From: Apodemus sylvaticus
Lineage: Eukaryota; Chordata; Mammalia; Rodentia; Muridae
Length of the DNA stretch: 64,000 nt
Assembly (NCBI RefSeq): GCF_947179515.1
Contig: NC_067473.1
Coordinates: 80,179,626 to 80,243,625 of the forward strand
Direction of reading: 5' to 3'
Made by a program: the position numbers and the translations under genes
The notes under the pieces: model-generated
What the model saw: the letters and a program-made list of their open reading frames with translations, nothing else
Database searches by the model: none
What the model was told of the DNA's origin: nothing
Part shown: in pieces, positions 43,800 to 55,429 of the stretch
Position numbering within the stretch: position 1 is the stretch's first letter
Layout: each line of letters opens with the position of its first letter

Positions 43800-46060
43800 T
43801 TTAACTCAAACAGCAAAATTCCACCCTGAGCCTCATAGCCTCATGACCAGTACATAATCACATAATTTTTAATGGTTCCAACACTGTTCAGAAGTCCAAA
43901 GTGTCTTCTGAAACCCAATGCAACCTCTTAACAGTGAGTCCCTAGAAATAAAAATGTAAAACTTGATTATTTCCAACTTACAATGGCACAGAGGGGAGGC
44001 ATGGAGACAAGGGAACACTGGAATGGGGGAAGATCAAAAATCAGCAGGGCAAACACTAAATCTTGTAGTCCTACATCTGATTACAAAACACATGATGAAA
44101 TAAATCATCTGGGTTCCAAAGAGCATGGGTAACTCTACCTCCACCCCCAGTTCTACTGCCTGTAGCACTTATCCCCTCTCTCTTGCACTGTAGGAGGAAA
44201 ATCCCTCCTACAGATTTTCTTTGTAGATACCCCATGGACTTGGACTTTACATTACAATTTAGGCTTTACTTTCACAGCTTCATGCAATGGCTTCTCTCCT
44301 TACATGGACTCCAACTCTGTCACTTATTGCCTGGCCTCAGTTGCCTTCAGGAATCTTGGGTGCCAACCTCCACGACCCCTTTACTCTCGCATAGTTCATG
44401 TCTGTAAAATCAGTACCATGTGGATGCTGCTGACAAGTTCTGCTCAAAATGTAGTCAGGTCCCCTAAGACCACAGTTGCATCAGCCGAAGTGTGTTGACC
44501 CTGGTGAAGTATGTTCCCGGGCAGTTATTTATTAGGCTCTCTGTTTTCAAAATGATTTGCATTTTTGCAAGATTGGCAACCCTTTGGTGGACAGGGTCTT
44601 GCCTTCAAGACACTGTCCCAATTGTCCCTTTAAATGAGGTATCTCTTGAAATTGCACCAATCTTGTCAACAGCTAGAGCTGTTTTCTCTGCACCCGCCCT
44701 GTCTGCGACTTTAAATCCACTCATTTCCCACAAAACTTTACATTTCCTGTATCTTTCTGCTTTACCTGCTTGTTAGTTCTCTCACCTCAGAATTGGTAAG
44801 AACAGTAATAATCAGGACTTGGCCTAAATGCTATCCTGTCTTAAGATGTCACCTGTCAAACACATTCTTCCTTTTTGTTTTCATTCAGCCTCACTCAGAC
44901 TCTTAGAACATGCACAGAACATGACCTCCATTGTCTATATTTCTCTCAGCAGTTTGGTCTTCCAAACTGACCCCAGGATGCCTGTTTGGGTCAGTGTAAA
45001 GCTGATAGGGCGTGCCCTGGGTGTCTGGATTTGATCCCTTTTAATACCTTGGTCCCACACCTGCTATGCATTCCAAATTTTCTGTGCCAATAGGCACTCC
45101 TATAGTCTGTTTGTTATAACCTAAAGAAACTCCAGTTAGGGGCTGGGGAGATTGCTCAGTGAGTAACAGCACTAACTAATCTTCCAAAGGACCCTGGTTC
45201 AATTCCTGCACCCACATGGCAGCTCACAGCTGTCTGTAATGCCAGTTCCAGAGGATCTGGAACACTCACACAGACATTTGGACAGAACACCAATGCACAT
45301 AAAAATGAATGCATCTTTAAAAAAAGTTCCAATTAGAAGAACTGAAACTGACTCCATTCCTTCAACTCTAATGTGAGTATTAAATGTATTAATGTGAGCA
45401 TCAGTAAGCATTAGACAAATGGATACTGCTGGCCAGAATTCAGGAATTTCAATGTTTAATATCTAAAGTGATTTAGATAGCTCCCTAACATGGAATAGTA
45501 GTGGGATCTGAGACTCCTTCCCCCCATAAAACTCCCAGGTTACCTTACTTTTTTTTCAGGGCTCTGGTTTATAACCAAGTCCGGAGCTGGAATACTCAGT
45601 TTCTGTTGGGTCTACAAACCTATATTTTTTACATTTTTCTAACTGAGATAGCACAGAACTCTTTTACTTTATACCTCTTATACTTTATGCCTTATGCTTG
45701 TGTTTCTGCCTCTTTAAGCCTGGAAAAAGTTCTGCTTGTATCTCTATCATCCTTAAAATACGTGCTAAGCAGTTGAGGTTTTCTGCCATCTTCAGACACA
45801 TACAAACTGGTTATGGATATGAAGATCACTGGGCTCAGTCTTACAAAGATTCAATTATCTTTTGGGTACAAATAATATTAAAAAATAGTTTAATGTTGTT
45901 CTACTCTATTAAAAAGCTGTCTCTGGAGAGGGGATTTGGCTTGCCTGGTCACTCCTGTCCAAAGCTTATTTGTTTAACACAAAGTTTCTCCAAAATCTCC
46001 ATCCTGGGTCAGGCAGGAAGAGACGCTGTGTGGGTGTAAGTAGCTCAGAGGCAAGCTGTT
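43800..46060 (-). mobile_element. Probable MaLR internal region, interrupted by a B3 SINE
   Basis: The block continues directly from a reverse LTR and lacks coding potential. It is AT-rich and phrases such as AACTCCCAGGTTACCTTACTTTTTTTTCAGGG recall MaLR internal sequence. A B3 SINE sits inside it at 45139-45326. The identification rests on context and partial recall. Confidence 0.4.
45139..45326 (+). mobile_element. B3 SINE
   Basis: GGGCTGGGGAGATTGCTCAGTGAGTAACAGCACTAACTAATCTTCC...CACCAATGCACATAAAAATGAATGCATC is a full B3 with an A-rich tail. CTCCAGTTAG and TTCCAATTAG flank it as likely diverged target duplications. Confidence 0.9.
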
Positions 46061-46251
46061 TCCAACAGAGGCTGCAGATGGCAGAGTGTAATGGTGATGT
46101 TCAGCTCTCTGAATACCTGCCTTTCCTGAGTTTTATTTACTGTCTTTAAAGTGTTTGTAAACTTTAACTTTCTGTATTTAGGATTTAAAAGTTCATTAGA
46201 TGTGATTTTTAAAAGATCTGTAAAATCTGTATAATAGAAAAAAATAGCTTG

Positions 46252-46469
46252 AAACTTGTAATAAAAGCTGGAGAGATGGCTCAGAGGTTAAGAACACTGT
46301 CTGCTCTTCCAGAGGTCCTGAGTTCAATTCCCAGCAACCACATGTTGACTCAGAACCATCTATAATGAGATCCTATGCCCTCTTCTGGCCTGCAGGCATA
46401 CATGCAGGCAGAATGCTGTATACATAATAAATAAATAAATAAATCCTAAAGAAAAAACTTGTAACAAAA
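46252..46469 (+). mobile_element. B2/B3 SINE with ~15-bp target duplications
   Basis: GCTGGAGAGATGGCTCAGAGGTTAAGAACACTGTCTGCTC to AATAAATAAATAAATCC is a full SINE. AAACTTGTAATAAAA (46252-46266) and AAACTTGTAACAAAA (46455-46469) flank it with one mismatch. Confidence 0.93.
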
Positions 46470-46597
46470 GGGTTAATAGTTAACCTATGTATGTAACCTA
46501 AGTCTATGTATAGGTTAATGTAATTTGCTATAGCTTACTACATATGTAACTTGGATTCAATTTTTATTTATGAAAACAGATGTTTTTGAAGGGATAA

Positions 46598-46600
<3 letters not shown>

Positions 46601-46639
<39 letters not shown>
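46601..46639. repeat. (TG)n microsatellite
   Basis: About 20 TG units. Confidence 0.97.
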
Positions 46640-46641
<2 letters not shown>

Positions 46642-49070
46642 GTAGTGGCTTTGGAGTAAGCAGTAGCCACGTGGCTTGCTGCCATCTTGGCTGATGACAT
46701 CAGGATAAATCAGCCATGAGGTTGGCCATCATCTTTACTAAGGTTAAAGAAAGGACATGCCATGTGACTTCATGATCATCTTGGATAGTTGATATAAATC
46801 TACTATTAAAGCATCAGAAAAACAACCAGTCCTTCTGAGCCCTCTGCTTGTCATTGTCTCTTTTTTTTATATTAAGGAGGCGGCAGCATGTCTCAAGGAT
46901 GTCCTGGATAAGGATGGATGTTTGTGTGATGATTTTTGTCCCAAGTGAAAAGTAAAAGATAAGGACAAAACCACAGACACAGTTTGTGGAAAACAGGACC
47001 TGGGGACGAAGCATGCTTCACGATTAAGATTTATAAATCCCTAAGTTTGGAATGGTCCACTTAGGCTAACAGAAACTGATTTCAGGATGTATGTCTAATC
47101 ACTTATGCCTTTGCTAACTTTGTTTAGCTTTAGTCATTTAAAGTAACTCAGTCATATAAACCACCATCGAACTTTGTAAAATACGGTTCCTAACTCTTTG
47201 TGGACTATATTTATGAATTAAAATTTATTTTGATACCAGAGATCTTTAGTATAAAACAATTATAATTTTTAGGCTCAAATTTACAAGGGATAGTATTATA
47301 AAATTTTAATCTTATAAAAGTTACTAAAATTATTTTAAATTGCTAAAGATGATTAAGATATATAAGTTAACAGCTGGTCATGCTAAGTACCAGTGTAATT
47401 CATCTGTAGAGGCAAGCTTGGAAGGAGGCACCGCTGTGGGTAGGCCCTCAGAAATGACACAGTTTAGGACACAACCGAAAGTCTTCACTCCAGTCAGCTA
47501 GGACTATACCCAGGTATCTGGGGACCTAGGTGTGCTCTCCAGTGTCCAACAAAAGCTAAGAGAAGTTAACCAGTACATCCCGGACTTCGGTTCCTAGAAT
47601 AGAGCTGAGTAGTTCTCCATGGTGTTCTCCATCAAAGGAGATTCAATTCTAGCTAAACTTGAAATGGCCTCAGTAAGAGTACAAGATGGAGCAGAAAATT
47701 TTGTCTTGCTCTGATACAACACCAAATTTTATTTCCTATCATATAGTCCCATATACATGTTATCAATGTTAAGCCTAAAGCAAGCAAAGCAAAAAAGGTT
47801 TAAGTAAACTTAACGTTTGCTTAATGTAAAATAATATTTAAAATCGGGCACATTAAAATGGATTATAAAAGATCGAATGCTTGAGTAAAATGGGTTAAAT
47901 TTATAATACACTTGCATGGCAGGCAGTCCCCAGGCTAAAGTGGATGGAGCACAAATTCCATTGGATGGAGCACCTGCCACCAGCGTAAGTTGCATGCTAG
48001 CCTCATTACAGGACAAGGATGCACTGGGAAGTGAGACCTGGCTTAAGTCAGAGTTTTCTGCTTCTGCCTCCAGCTGCATAGACATGGACATCTCTGGCTG
48101 TATGGGCCTGACTAGAAAAAGCCTCCTCCTTATACAAAAACAGATTACTTCTCACATTTCACAGGACAAGTGGACTGATTCTCTTGCTCAGTAGAGGATC
48201 TTAGAGTATACATCCATGTTCTAAATATCTCAAACAACAAAGAGGCAATTACTTTGCTATTAGCATTTATCAAACTGACATATGGAGATGTGGTGAACAG
48301 GGGAACCTTGTCCCTGAATTTACCACCAACTGGGATGGGACTTGTGTACTAGTTCAGTTGGTGATGCCCTTTACTCCAGTTCTTCCTTTTAGCAAAATCT
48401 AATTCCAGGGTCCACACCCTAGCCACTCATGTTCCCTTATTAAAGGAGGATGCCTAATACTCTGCCATCTGACACCCAGTTTTGCAAAGTTATTCAGAGT
48501 ATCCAAGCACTGTCTGCTTCTGTGTCTGTAGAGTGAACAAATGATTCTATTAAGTGATATCCAAGCCCTCAGGTTCCTCAGGAGGAGGTGACTTAGATGA
48601 AGGAGATTCTTTCCTATCTGGGCTCATCTGTGATGCTTTGAGAATATAATCTAGTCTCCACCCAGAGAGAAAGCTCCAAGGCTCTCTTCTCACCTTGCAG
48701 CCTGTTGGGATCTGAGCACTGATCTCAGTCAGACGAGGATGGTTTATTGAACACACACCCTAAGACTGATTGATCAGGGCTGCAGCTCAGACTCTGGAGG
48801 CTGAGCCGCGACACCTTCCACTCTGCCTCTTCTGCCTCTGCTACTTCCCCTTCCTCAACCTTCCCAGAAAAATCGCTCAGGTCTACGCTGTAACCAAACC
48901 ATCTGCTTACAGCCCTCTAACAATTATTTTTCAAAAGTCTCTTCAGGAAGTTCAGGACAATGATGGCAGGATCTACCACAACCAACCACATCAAATCTCT
49001 TCCCCAGCTAAGTGACCAGAGGATTCCATGTTAAACAGACCCAGAATTACTCCCTCTCCACCCCACCCCC
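46640..49070. other. AT-rich stretch, no gene recognised
   Basis: The only open frames are 66-93 residues with no family match. The first 200 bp (TTGATATAAATCTACTATTAAAGCATC) could be a retroviral U3-R remnant, but I cannot fix ends. Nothing else nameable. Confidence 0.4.
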
Positions 49071-49079
49071 AGACAAAGA

Positions 49080-49420
49080 CCATCCTCAGCAGGAAAACAA
49101 CCCAAACTTTCGCTATATCCTCTTAGAGTTTGCAATGATAGTTTCCTGCTGAAAGACTACATTTCCCAGCTTCCCTGTAGCAGGGAAGGAAGGCACTAAG
49201 AAGGGTTACAGACATCATCTGTTGGGCACTCTCTCATCTGTCTGTATGGCATGGCATATTCTGTCATCTACCTGTATGGTGTGAGGCATGGTATGAGGAG
49301 ATCGTGCTCCCTTTCAGGGAATAAAGATGGCTTCTACAGTCAGACAGGCCTCTCTGCTTTGTGTCTTTCATCTCTCCACTAGATGGCCTGCAGAAATCTA
49401 ACAATAAGAACCTGTATGTT
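49080..49420 (+). mobile_element. Possible ERV LTR
   Basis: GACTACATTTCCCAGCTTCCCTGTAGCAGGG is followed about 130 bp later by CAGGGAATAAAGATGGCTTCTACAGTCAGACAGG, an AATAAA in a context like LTR R-U5. No certain ends. Low confidence. Confidence 0.35.
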
Positions 49421-50204
49421 TTGGGGTGAGTGCAATTTCTTTTGCTCACACAAAGATTTTTCTCTGTTTTGATGTTTTTCCTCTTATGCACTCTTCTGGA
49501 ATTCTCTCTTCTCTGTGGCCTGACCTACACCACCCCTACAACGAAACTACTCAGAGGGCCAGCCAAGTATTAAGTACACAAATCATTTGAGCTACATAGC
49601 TTATTGTACGTGTGGCTCCACACCCCAGCCTGGGTCTCATTTCTGTCCTAGTAAATTTAGGCTGGACTATCATCAGTGTGATCTTTCTCATTAAGAAAAC
49701 ACCATTTACTTTAATATAAAACCTCAAAATTTCATTGTTTTGAAAAATCCAAACACATGTCCTTATAAATATTAATCCAACTGTTTCCTGTCTGTACAAA
49801 ATTCTCCTCCCCTGGACCTTTCCAAATTCGGTATTCAGTGGCTCCTTCATTAAGCCTTCAAACAATATAACATACAAAGCCTGGATGACCCAGAGCAGAC
49901 ATCCACTCAACAGTTGAGTCTTGTACCATGACCCTCCTCCCTTTGAGTGTTAAACAAGATAAACAATATTGTCTCACAATTCAGAATCTGGCCTGTTTTC
50001 ATGATATTCCCATTGCTCTTAGTTGTTTATCAGAACTAGATGATAAGACTTCACCCATTTTTGTTGCAAAACAAAGAAATCAACCTGAACTTGGTAGTGC
50101 TTTAGAAACTCCTACATGATATGGTTTTGAAGACAGGGCCCCGACAGGAGGTGAGGGAGTTTATCAAGAGTAGGAGGGCAATAAGAGCAAAGGTGAGCAT
50201 AATC

Positions 50205-50330
50205 AGAATGAAATATTTATATATTTCACATATATATGAACTATATATGTTAAATATATGTATATATGTATAAATATATGCATATATAATATATTATATA
50301 TGTATATATGAAATATATATACGAAATTGT
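50205..50330. repeat. (TATA)n-rich tract
   Basis: ATATATGAAATATATAT-type sequence over about 120 bp. Confidence 0.9.
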
Positions 50331-50394
50331 CAAGAAATAGACTTAACTATTAAAAAGAAAAACTGTAGAAAAGGGAAGTCTTGGAAAGTAGATT

Positions 50395-50573
50395 TAAAAA
50401 ATAATGTTTATTTACTTCATGTTTATGAGTGCTCTATCTGCATGTAAACCTGCATACCAGAAAAGGGCATTATATCACATTATAGATTGTTGTGAACCAC
50501 CATGTGATTGCTGGGAACTCAGCAACCTCTGGAAAAGCAGCCAGTGCTCTTGACTGTTGAGCCATCTGTAGAT
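50395..50573 (-). mobile_element. B2/B3-type SINE, antisense
   Basis: AATGTTTATTTACTTCATG...GTGAACCACCATGTGATTGCTGGGAACTCAGCAACCTCTGG...GACTGTTGAGCCATCTG is a diverged reverse B2. Confidence 0.85.
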
Positions 50574-50821
50574 TCTTGCCAGAGGTTGTATGGCTCACAT
50601 AGACTCTCAGACTCAGCACAGCACTCTGTGTGAGAGAGGGAGGATCAAAACAAGGAAAGGACACAGCAGGACAGCTGAGGAGAAAGGTGCTGCCAAGCCT
50701 CAGGACCTGAGGTGTATCCATTGAATACACAAGGAAGGAGAGAATCAGCTACTGAAAACTGTCTTCTGGTGGGGTGGGGCACTGGGAGGAGAGGAGGGGG
50801 GGAAACTGTGGTTGGGATGTA

Positions 50822-50860
50822 AAACTAAACTAAACTAAACTAAACTAAACTAAACTAAAC
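50822..50860. repeat. (AAACT)n microsatellite
   Basis: About eight perfect AAACT copies. Confidence 0.97.
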
Positions 50861-50966
50861 AGAAAACTCTTCTGACCTTCACAGATGGATCATGACAAGC
50901 ACAGTCATACATGTGCATGTGTGCACACACACCACGTAGCAATAAATAAGATGTAAGAGCACAAGG

Positions 50967-51457
50967 ATGAGGGGGGAGGGGAGAGGGGGAGGGGAGGGGG
51001 AGGGAGAAGGAGAAGGGGAGGGAGGGGGAGGGAGAAGGAGGAGGGGAGGGGAGGGAGAGGGGGAGGGAGAAGGGGAGGGGGAGGGGATGGGGGAGGAGAG
51101 GGGATGGAGGGGGGAGGAGAGGGGGAAGGAAGGGAGGGGGAGGAGAGGGAGAGGAAGGGGGAGGGGTGAGAAAGGAGGGGAAGGGGGAGGGGGTGGATGG
51201 AGGGGGAGGAAGGGGGAAGGGGTGGGGAAGGAGGGGAAGGGGAAGGGGAGGAAGGAGGAGAGTAGGGGAGGGAGGGGGAGGGGGGAGGGGAAGAGGAGGA
51301 AGAAGGAGAGGGAGGGGGAGGAAAGGGGAAGGAGAAGGAGAGGGAGGGGGAAGAAGGGGGAGGGGAGGGGAGGAAGGGGGAGGAAGGGGGAGGAAGGGGG
51401 AAGGAGAAGGAGAGGGAGAGGGAGAGGGAGAGGGAGAGGGAGAGGGAGAGGGAGAGA
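50967..51457 (+). repeat. ~490-bp homopurine (GGGGA/GGA)n tract
   Basis: The plus strand is almost purely G and A for about 490 bp, mostly GGGGAGG, GGAGAAGG and, at the 3' end, (GGGAGA)n. Very few pyrimidines interrupt it. Homopurine mirror-like DNA of this length can form triplex (H-DNA) and quadruplex structures. Two Gly/Arg/Glu-rich frames (165 and 100 residues) are artefacts. Confidence 0.97.
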
Positions 51458-51469
51458 GTTTTGATTAGC

Positions 51470-52915
51470 TGGCTGTCTTCTCAGCCGCCATGATGGTTAC
51501 TCTCTTTGGTTTGATCCACCCTCTGTGATGTACATTTTCTGCAGAACTGAGACATTTTTCTATCTCCCCACCACCAGGTAAGGATTATGCACATTAGTTT
51601 ATCTCCTACCTGATTTACCCTTTCAAAGCACCCCCATCTAACTCTCCCTTTCACAAAAATTTGAAGAAAAACTAATACTTAACCCCAAATGAGAAGCAAA
51701 TGAATTGAGCTAGCTTCCACTCAATTCATCCCCTTCATCTCAGTAGCTTGGGACTGGGCCCTGGAGGTCATCTTGATCGGGGGTGGGGGCAGGAAGAGAA
51801 TCTCTCCGCTTGGGGAGGTAAGAGCACTCGCTCCCTTGGTGCAGGTTGTATGAAGGCACCTGTATGTCAGGGTTGGTGTTTTAAAATAGACAGGCCCCAG
51901 ATTTACTCCCAGCCAACAAAGGCAGAGTCTGCATAGTGCTTCAAGAAGAATGTTAGTTCTATATTAAGGAACCTGGACAAGTACTAGGAAGCTATAAATC
52001 ATAAGATGTCATGGGATCTCTGGTAGGATTACCAGAAAATTATAGGTTTATAGATTAAAAAGGAGCAAGGCCTCAATCAAACATTAATTGTGTTGGGATC
52101 CTTGATTCTCAGCTGGCTAAAGGCTGCAGCCAGACTCCTGGGAGAAGGGTCTTCTTTCCCTCTCATGTCTCCATAAACTTCCATGTCTTCTAACCTGCCC
52201 CACACAGACCCCACACAGCTAGTCCCCATGACTCCCGGGAGTGTGGAAGGGGGCTTCTCTGGGTAGAACGCAAGACTGTAGCTCATCTTTTAGGGCCTTT
52301 AGGGCTTGTGAGTATCTCAAAGGCGAGTGCCAATGGCCATGGGATACAGCTTAGGGATGGAGATTGGGAGGTGGCTGCCAGATAGGGCCTTGAGGGACTG
52401 TGTGGAGGAGTCGTTTCTCATGTTGCCTGGATGGTTGCTTGGATGGAACCACTGACCTCCGGAGGGAGTGACCGGACAGCTGGGAAATTCTGAAAGTCAA
52501 GTCTTCAGAAGGACTTTCACAACATTCTGCTATTTTGGCTGGGCCAGCTTGTTGACATGGTTAGGTCCATGTTCCCATCTCCTGGCTCCGGGCAGGGCAT
52601 AGCGACGAGGGAAATGTGTTTGCTTGTCTTCTGAAAACTCCAACTTGGGTAGACATCCAGTTCTACACAGGCCTCAAGGGAAAGTTCATTTTAATCAGTG
52701 TCCCTCCTAGAGCATTGTAAAGGAGACAACACCCTCACAAAACTTCTGTCCCTGTGTAGCAGGCCTCAACCTTGCTTCAAGCCCCAGCACACCTGATGCT
52801 TCCTATGACCAGAACAAGGTACCAGACAGGGCTCCTTACATCCCTGGACTAGAGACGCATTGACTCACACCTGGATAGAACAGCAGCAGAGTATAGATAG
52901 TAATGCTTTATAGGC
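51470..52915. other. No gene recognised
   Basis: Unique-looking sequence with short unrelated open frames. Confidence 0.5.
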
Positions 52916-52918
52916 AAG

Positions 52919-52921
<3 letters not shown>

Positions 52922-52976
<55 letters not shown>
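52922..52976. repeat. (CT)n microsatellite
   Basis: About 27 CT units. Confidence 0.97.
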
Positions 52977-52981
<5 letters not shown>

Positions 52982-52999
52982 TCTCCCTCCCCCCACACT

Positions 53000-53820
53000 T
53001 TGTCTCCCTTGTCTTTCTATATTCATCCTAAACCTTTCCTAGGTTGCTGTTGTAACTCTTTCCTAGTCTTCCTGCTCCTAGACCTGTTCCTTTATAGTCC
53101 AATGTCAACAAAAGAGTCAGAAGAATCTGTCAAAACCAGTTAGATAGCTTCTTTCCTTTTCCCTAGACTCTCCAAATGGTGCCCACTGTGAGTCATGAGC
53201 AGAAGTTCCACTGATGGGCACTGGCTGACGCAGCTGGGCTCCTAGCTTTTAGAGTTGTTAGAGGCTAGGCTGGGCTCGATCATCTGTTTTCGATAAACAG
53301 CAGAAGTCATTCAGTGTGCCCACATTTGAAGAGGAACAAATAAAGACGTTCAGTGACAGTCTAGGGAAGGGGTAAGGAGAGAGCTCATCATCATTAGAGC
53401 CCCTATATGAGATTCAGAGGTCTGCACACTCAGCAGCTCTGGTCAACAGTTGCCTCTGCCCATCATCCATCTGTTGTCCCTCCTGCCAGGTGGACTAACA
53501 AGTTGTCAGAACTGTGTGCCTTCTCTTCCTGAGAGACAGGCTCCCTGTCTGACTGGCACCAGGGCCCTAGCCTTTTCCTTCCCCAGTATGAGACTCCTGG
53601 GGAAATTCCAATTTCTTGTAATCTATTGTCTCAATAGTCTGATAGTTAAAGGGAGGGGCACACCGTTACTCTTTATACTATCTTTGTTTCTTCCTAGACT
53701 GTTATATCCTGTTTCCTCCCGTTCTTTGTGGCCTTTGCTGTCACACAAGCATGCAAGCAAGGACTGCTGCGCTGGTGTTTCTTTGCTTGGAGTACTCTTT
53801 CTTCAAGTCTCTACACAGCT
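53000..53820. other. No gene recognised
   Basis: A 141-codon frame (53450-53875) shows no domain, signal peptide or family likeness. Treated as non-coding. Confidence 0.45.
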
Positions 53821-53826
53821 TATGTG

Positions 53827-53891
53827 CAGCAAAATCCAAAAACCAAAAGAGATCTGTACACATAAGCTCTTTTGATTTTTGGATTTTGCTG
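53827..53891. repeat. 25-bp stem / 15-nt loop inverted repeat
   Basis: CAGCAAAATCCAAAAACCAAAAGAG (described by its two halves CAGCAAAATCC and AAAAACCAAAAGAG) pairs with its reverse complement at 53867-53891 with a single mismatch. The predicted hairpin is 65 nt. No transposon family is recognised. Confidence 0.85.
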
Positions 53892-53917
53892 AAGTATTAT
53901 TATATAATCCTACCTGA

Positions 53918-53920
<3 letters not shown>

Positions 53921-53957
<37 letters not shown>
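53921..53957. repeat. (TG)n microsatellite
   Basis: About 18 TG units. Confidence 0.97.
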
Positions 53958-53958
<1 letters not shown>

Positions 53959-54152
53959 ATGTAGAGACCAGAGATGTTGGATGTTGTGTCTTAGGAGCTG
54001 TTCATCTTATGTTATTTGACAGGGATCTGGGGCTCACTGATAAACCTAGGCTGCTTGGTAAGCAAGCCCAGAGATCTGCCTGTCTCTATCTCCCCATTCT
54101 AGGATTACAAGTGTGCATGAACATACTGGTTCTTATTTTAATTTTTATTCTA

Positions 54153-54187
<35 letters not shown>

Positions 54188-54275
54188 ATACTGTGCTCTG
54201 AATCAAACCCAGGTTCCCACTCTGAATCAAACCCAGTGCATGTTAAGCACTTTACTGACTGAACTGTCTCCTCAA
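53958..54275 (-). mobile_element. B4-like SINE, antisense, interrupted by (CTAT)n
   Basis: CAGAGATGTTGGATGTTGTGTC...GGATCTGGGGCTCACTGATAAACC...GATCTGCCTGTCTC...GGATTACAAGTGTGC is the B1-like half. GAATCAAACCCAGG...TAAGCACTTTACTGACTGAACTGTC is the ID-like half. A (CTAT)n run at 54150-54187 lies between, and TCTGAATCAAACCCAG is duplicated at 54197 and 54221. Confidence 0.65.
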
Positions 54276-54279
54276 CCCT

Positions 54280-55105
54280 GTGATGAAGTTTTAGAATAGT
54301 GTCATCTCTGCCTATCAAAAGCCCCCTTACATTTATGTGCTTTCTTTTTTTTAAATCCATGACGTAGAAATATCTTCTCTGCTCATTTCCCCCTTTGTCT
54401 GTCTCTGCCGTTTCCCTCATTTCTCTCTTCTCTAAGATGACCTATCTGATGGTGTTAAATTGGTGCCATTTGTACACGCTGCAGGTGACATGGCTCAGTA
54501 AGTGAGTGAAGAGAGGCACAGTGCTTTTGTTTGCTCCACTATTAGTCAAGATCCAGGACCGGAATGAATGTATATTAAAAGGCGGTTCTCACTTCAAACA
54601 AAAGGCTTATACAATATAATGTAGCTTTTCCAAAAATGGCTATTTCATACTGGGGATGCCAAGAGTTCAGTGGTTTCTCAGTCCTAGGAGGCTGAATGTC
54701 ACAGTTGTCCCATATAGTGCTGAAGGCCTGGAGGAATCCTGAGGAGCTGCTGGCTTTCAGTCTATGCCTGGAGCCGAAAGAAGCTGATCCTCATATCAGC
54801 AAAGGAACCACTAACAGCAGCCACAGGATAGAGGGACTTGCAACAAGAAAAAGAGCAAGCTGACCAAAAGCAAAGTTTCCTTCTTCCATCTCCCTGTTAT
54901 CTGGGCTGCCACTTAAGATGTCTTCCACAGTAAGGGTTGAGTTTTCTCACTTCAAACAATATCAAGAAAATCCAGCACAGGAGTGCCAGTGGCTCGCCTT
55001 TCCAGTTTGTTCCAGATCCAGTTGAGTTGACAAGCAAGATTAACCATCACACCTGGATTTGATGTTAACCTTGACCTCCATAGAGGGAGATCTTTCCTTA
55101 GTTTC
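54280..55105. other. No gene recognised
   Basis: AT-rich sequence; no frames of note and no repeat that I can name. Confidence 0.45.
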
Positions 55106-55109
55106 TGGG

Positions 55110-55222
55110 TTGTTTTTTTTTTTTTTTTTTTTTTTTTTTGAGACAGGGTTTCACTATGTAGCCCTGGCTGGACTGCAACTCACCAAGATCCACTGCTTCT
55201 GCCTCTTGAGGGCTAAGGTTTA
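55110..55222 (-). mobile_element. B1 fragment with T28 tail, antisense
   Basis: A run of about 28 T followed by GAGACAGGGTTTCACTATGTAGCCCTGGCTGG...CTGCCTCTTGAGGGCTAAGG is a reverse 3' B1 portion with its poly-A tail. Confidence 0.9.
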
Positions 55223-55285
55223 AGTATCTTTTCTTTTCTTTATTAATAAAGTATCTTTATTTATTTTTTTTTTTAATAAAATACT

Positions 55286-55400
55286 GTGGGAGGCAGAGGC
55301 AGGTGGATTTCTGAGTTCGAGGCCAGCCTTGTCTACAGAGTGAGTTCCAGGACAGCCAGGACTACACAGAAAAACCCAAACCTAAACCAAAACAAGCAAA
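55286..55400 (+). mobile_element. B1 fragment, sense
   Basis: GTGGGAGGCAGAGGCAGGTGGATTTCTGAGTTCGAGGCCAGCC...ACACAGAAAAACCC is a 5'-truncated B1 in sense orientation, 65 bp from an oppositely oriented B1. Confidence 0.93.
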
Positions 55401-55429
55401 AAACACTGTGATATTTTTACATTGTCAGC

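Noticed and set aside
50967..51468. 165- and 100-codon Gly/Arg/Glu frames
   Set aside because: Translation of the homopurine tract; no non-repetitive protein sequence.
53450..53875. 141-codon plus-strand frame
   Set aside because: No domain, ends in the hairpin repeat, no conservation argument possible from sequence alone.
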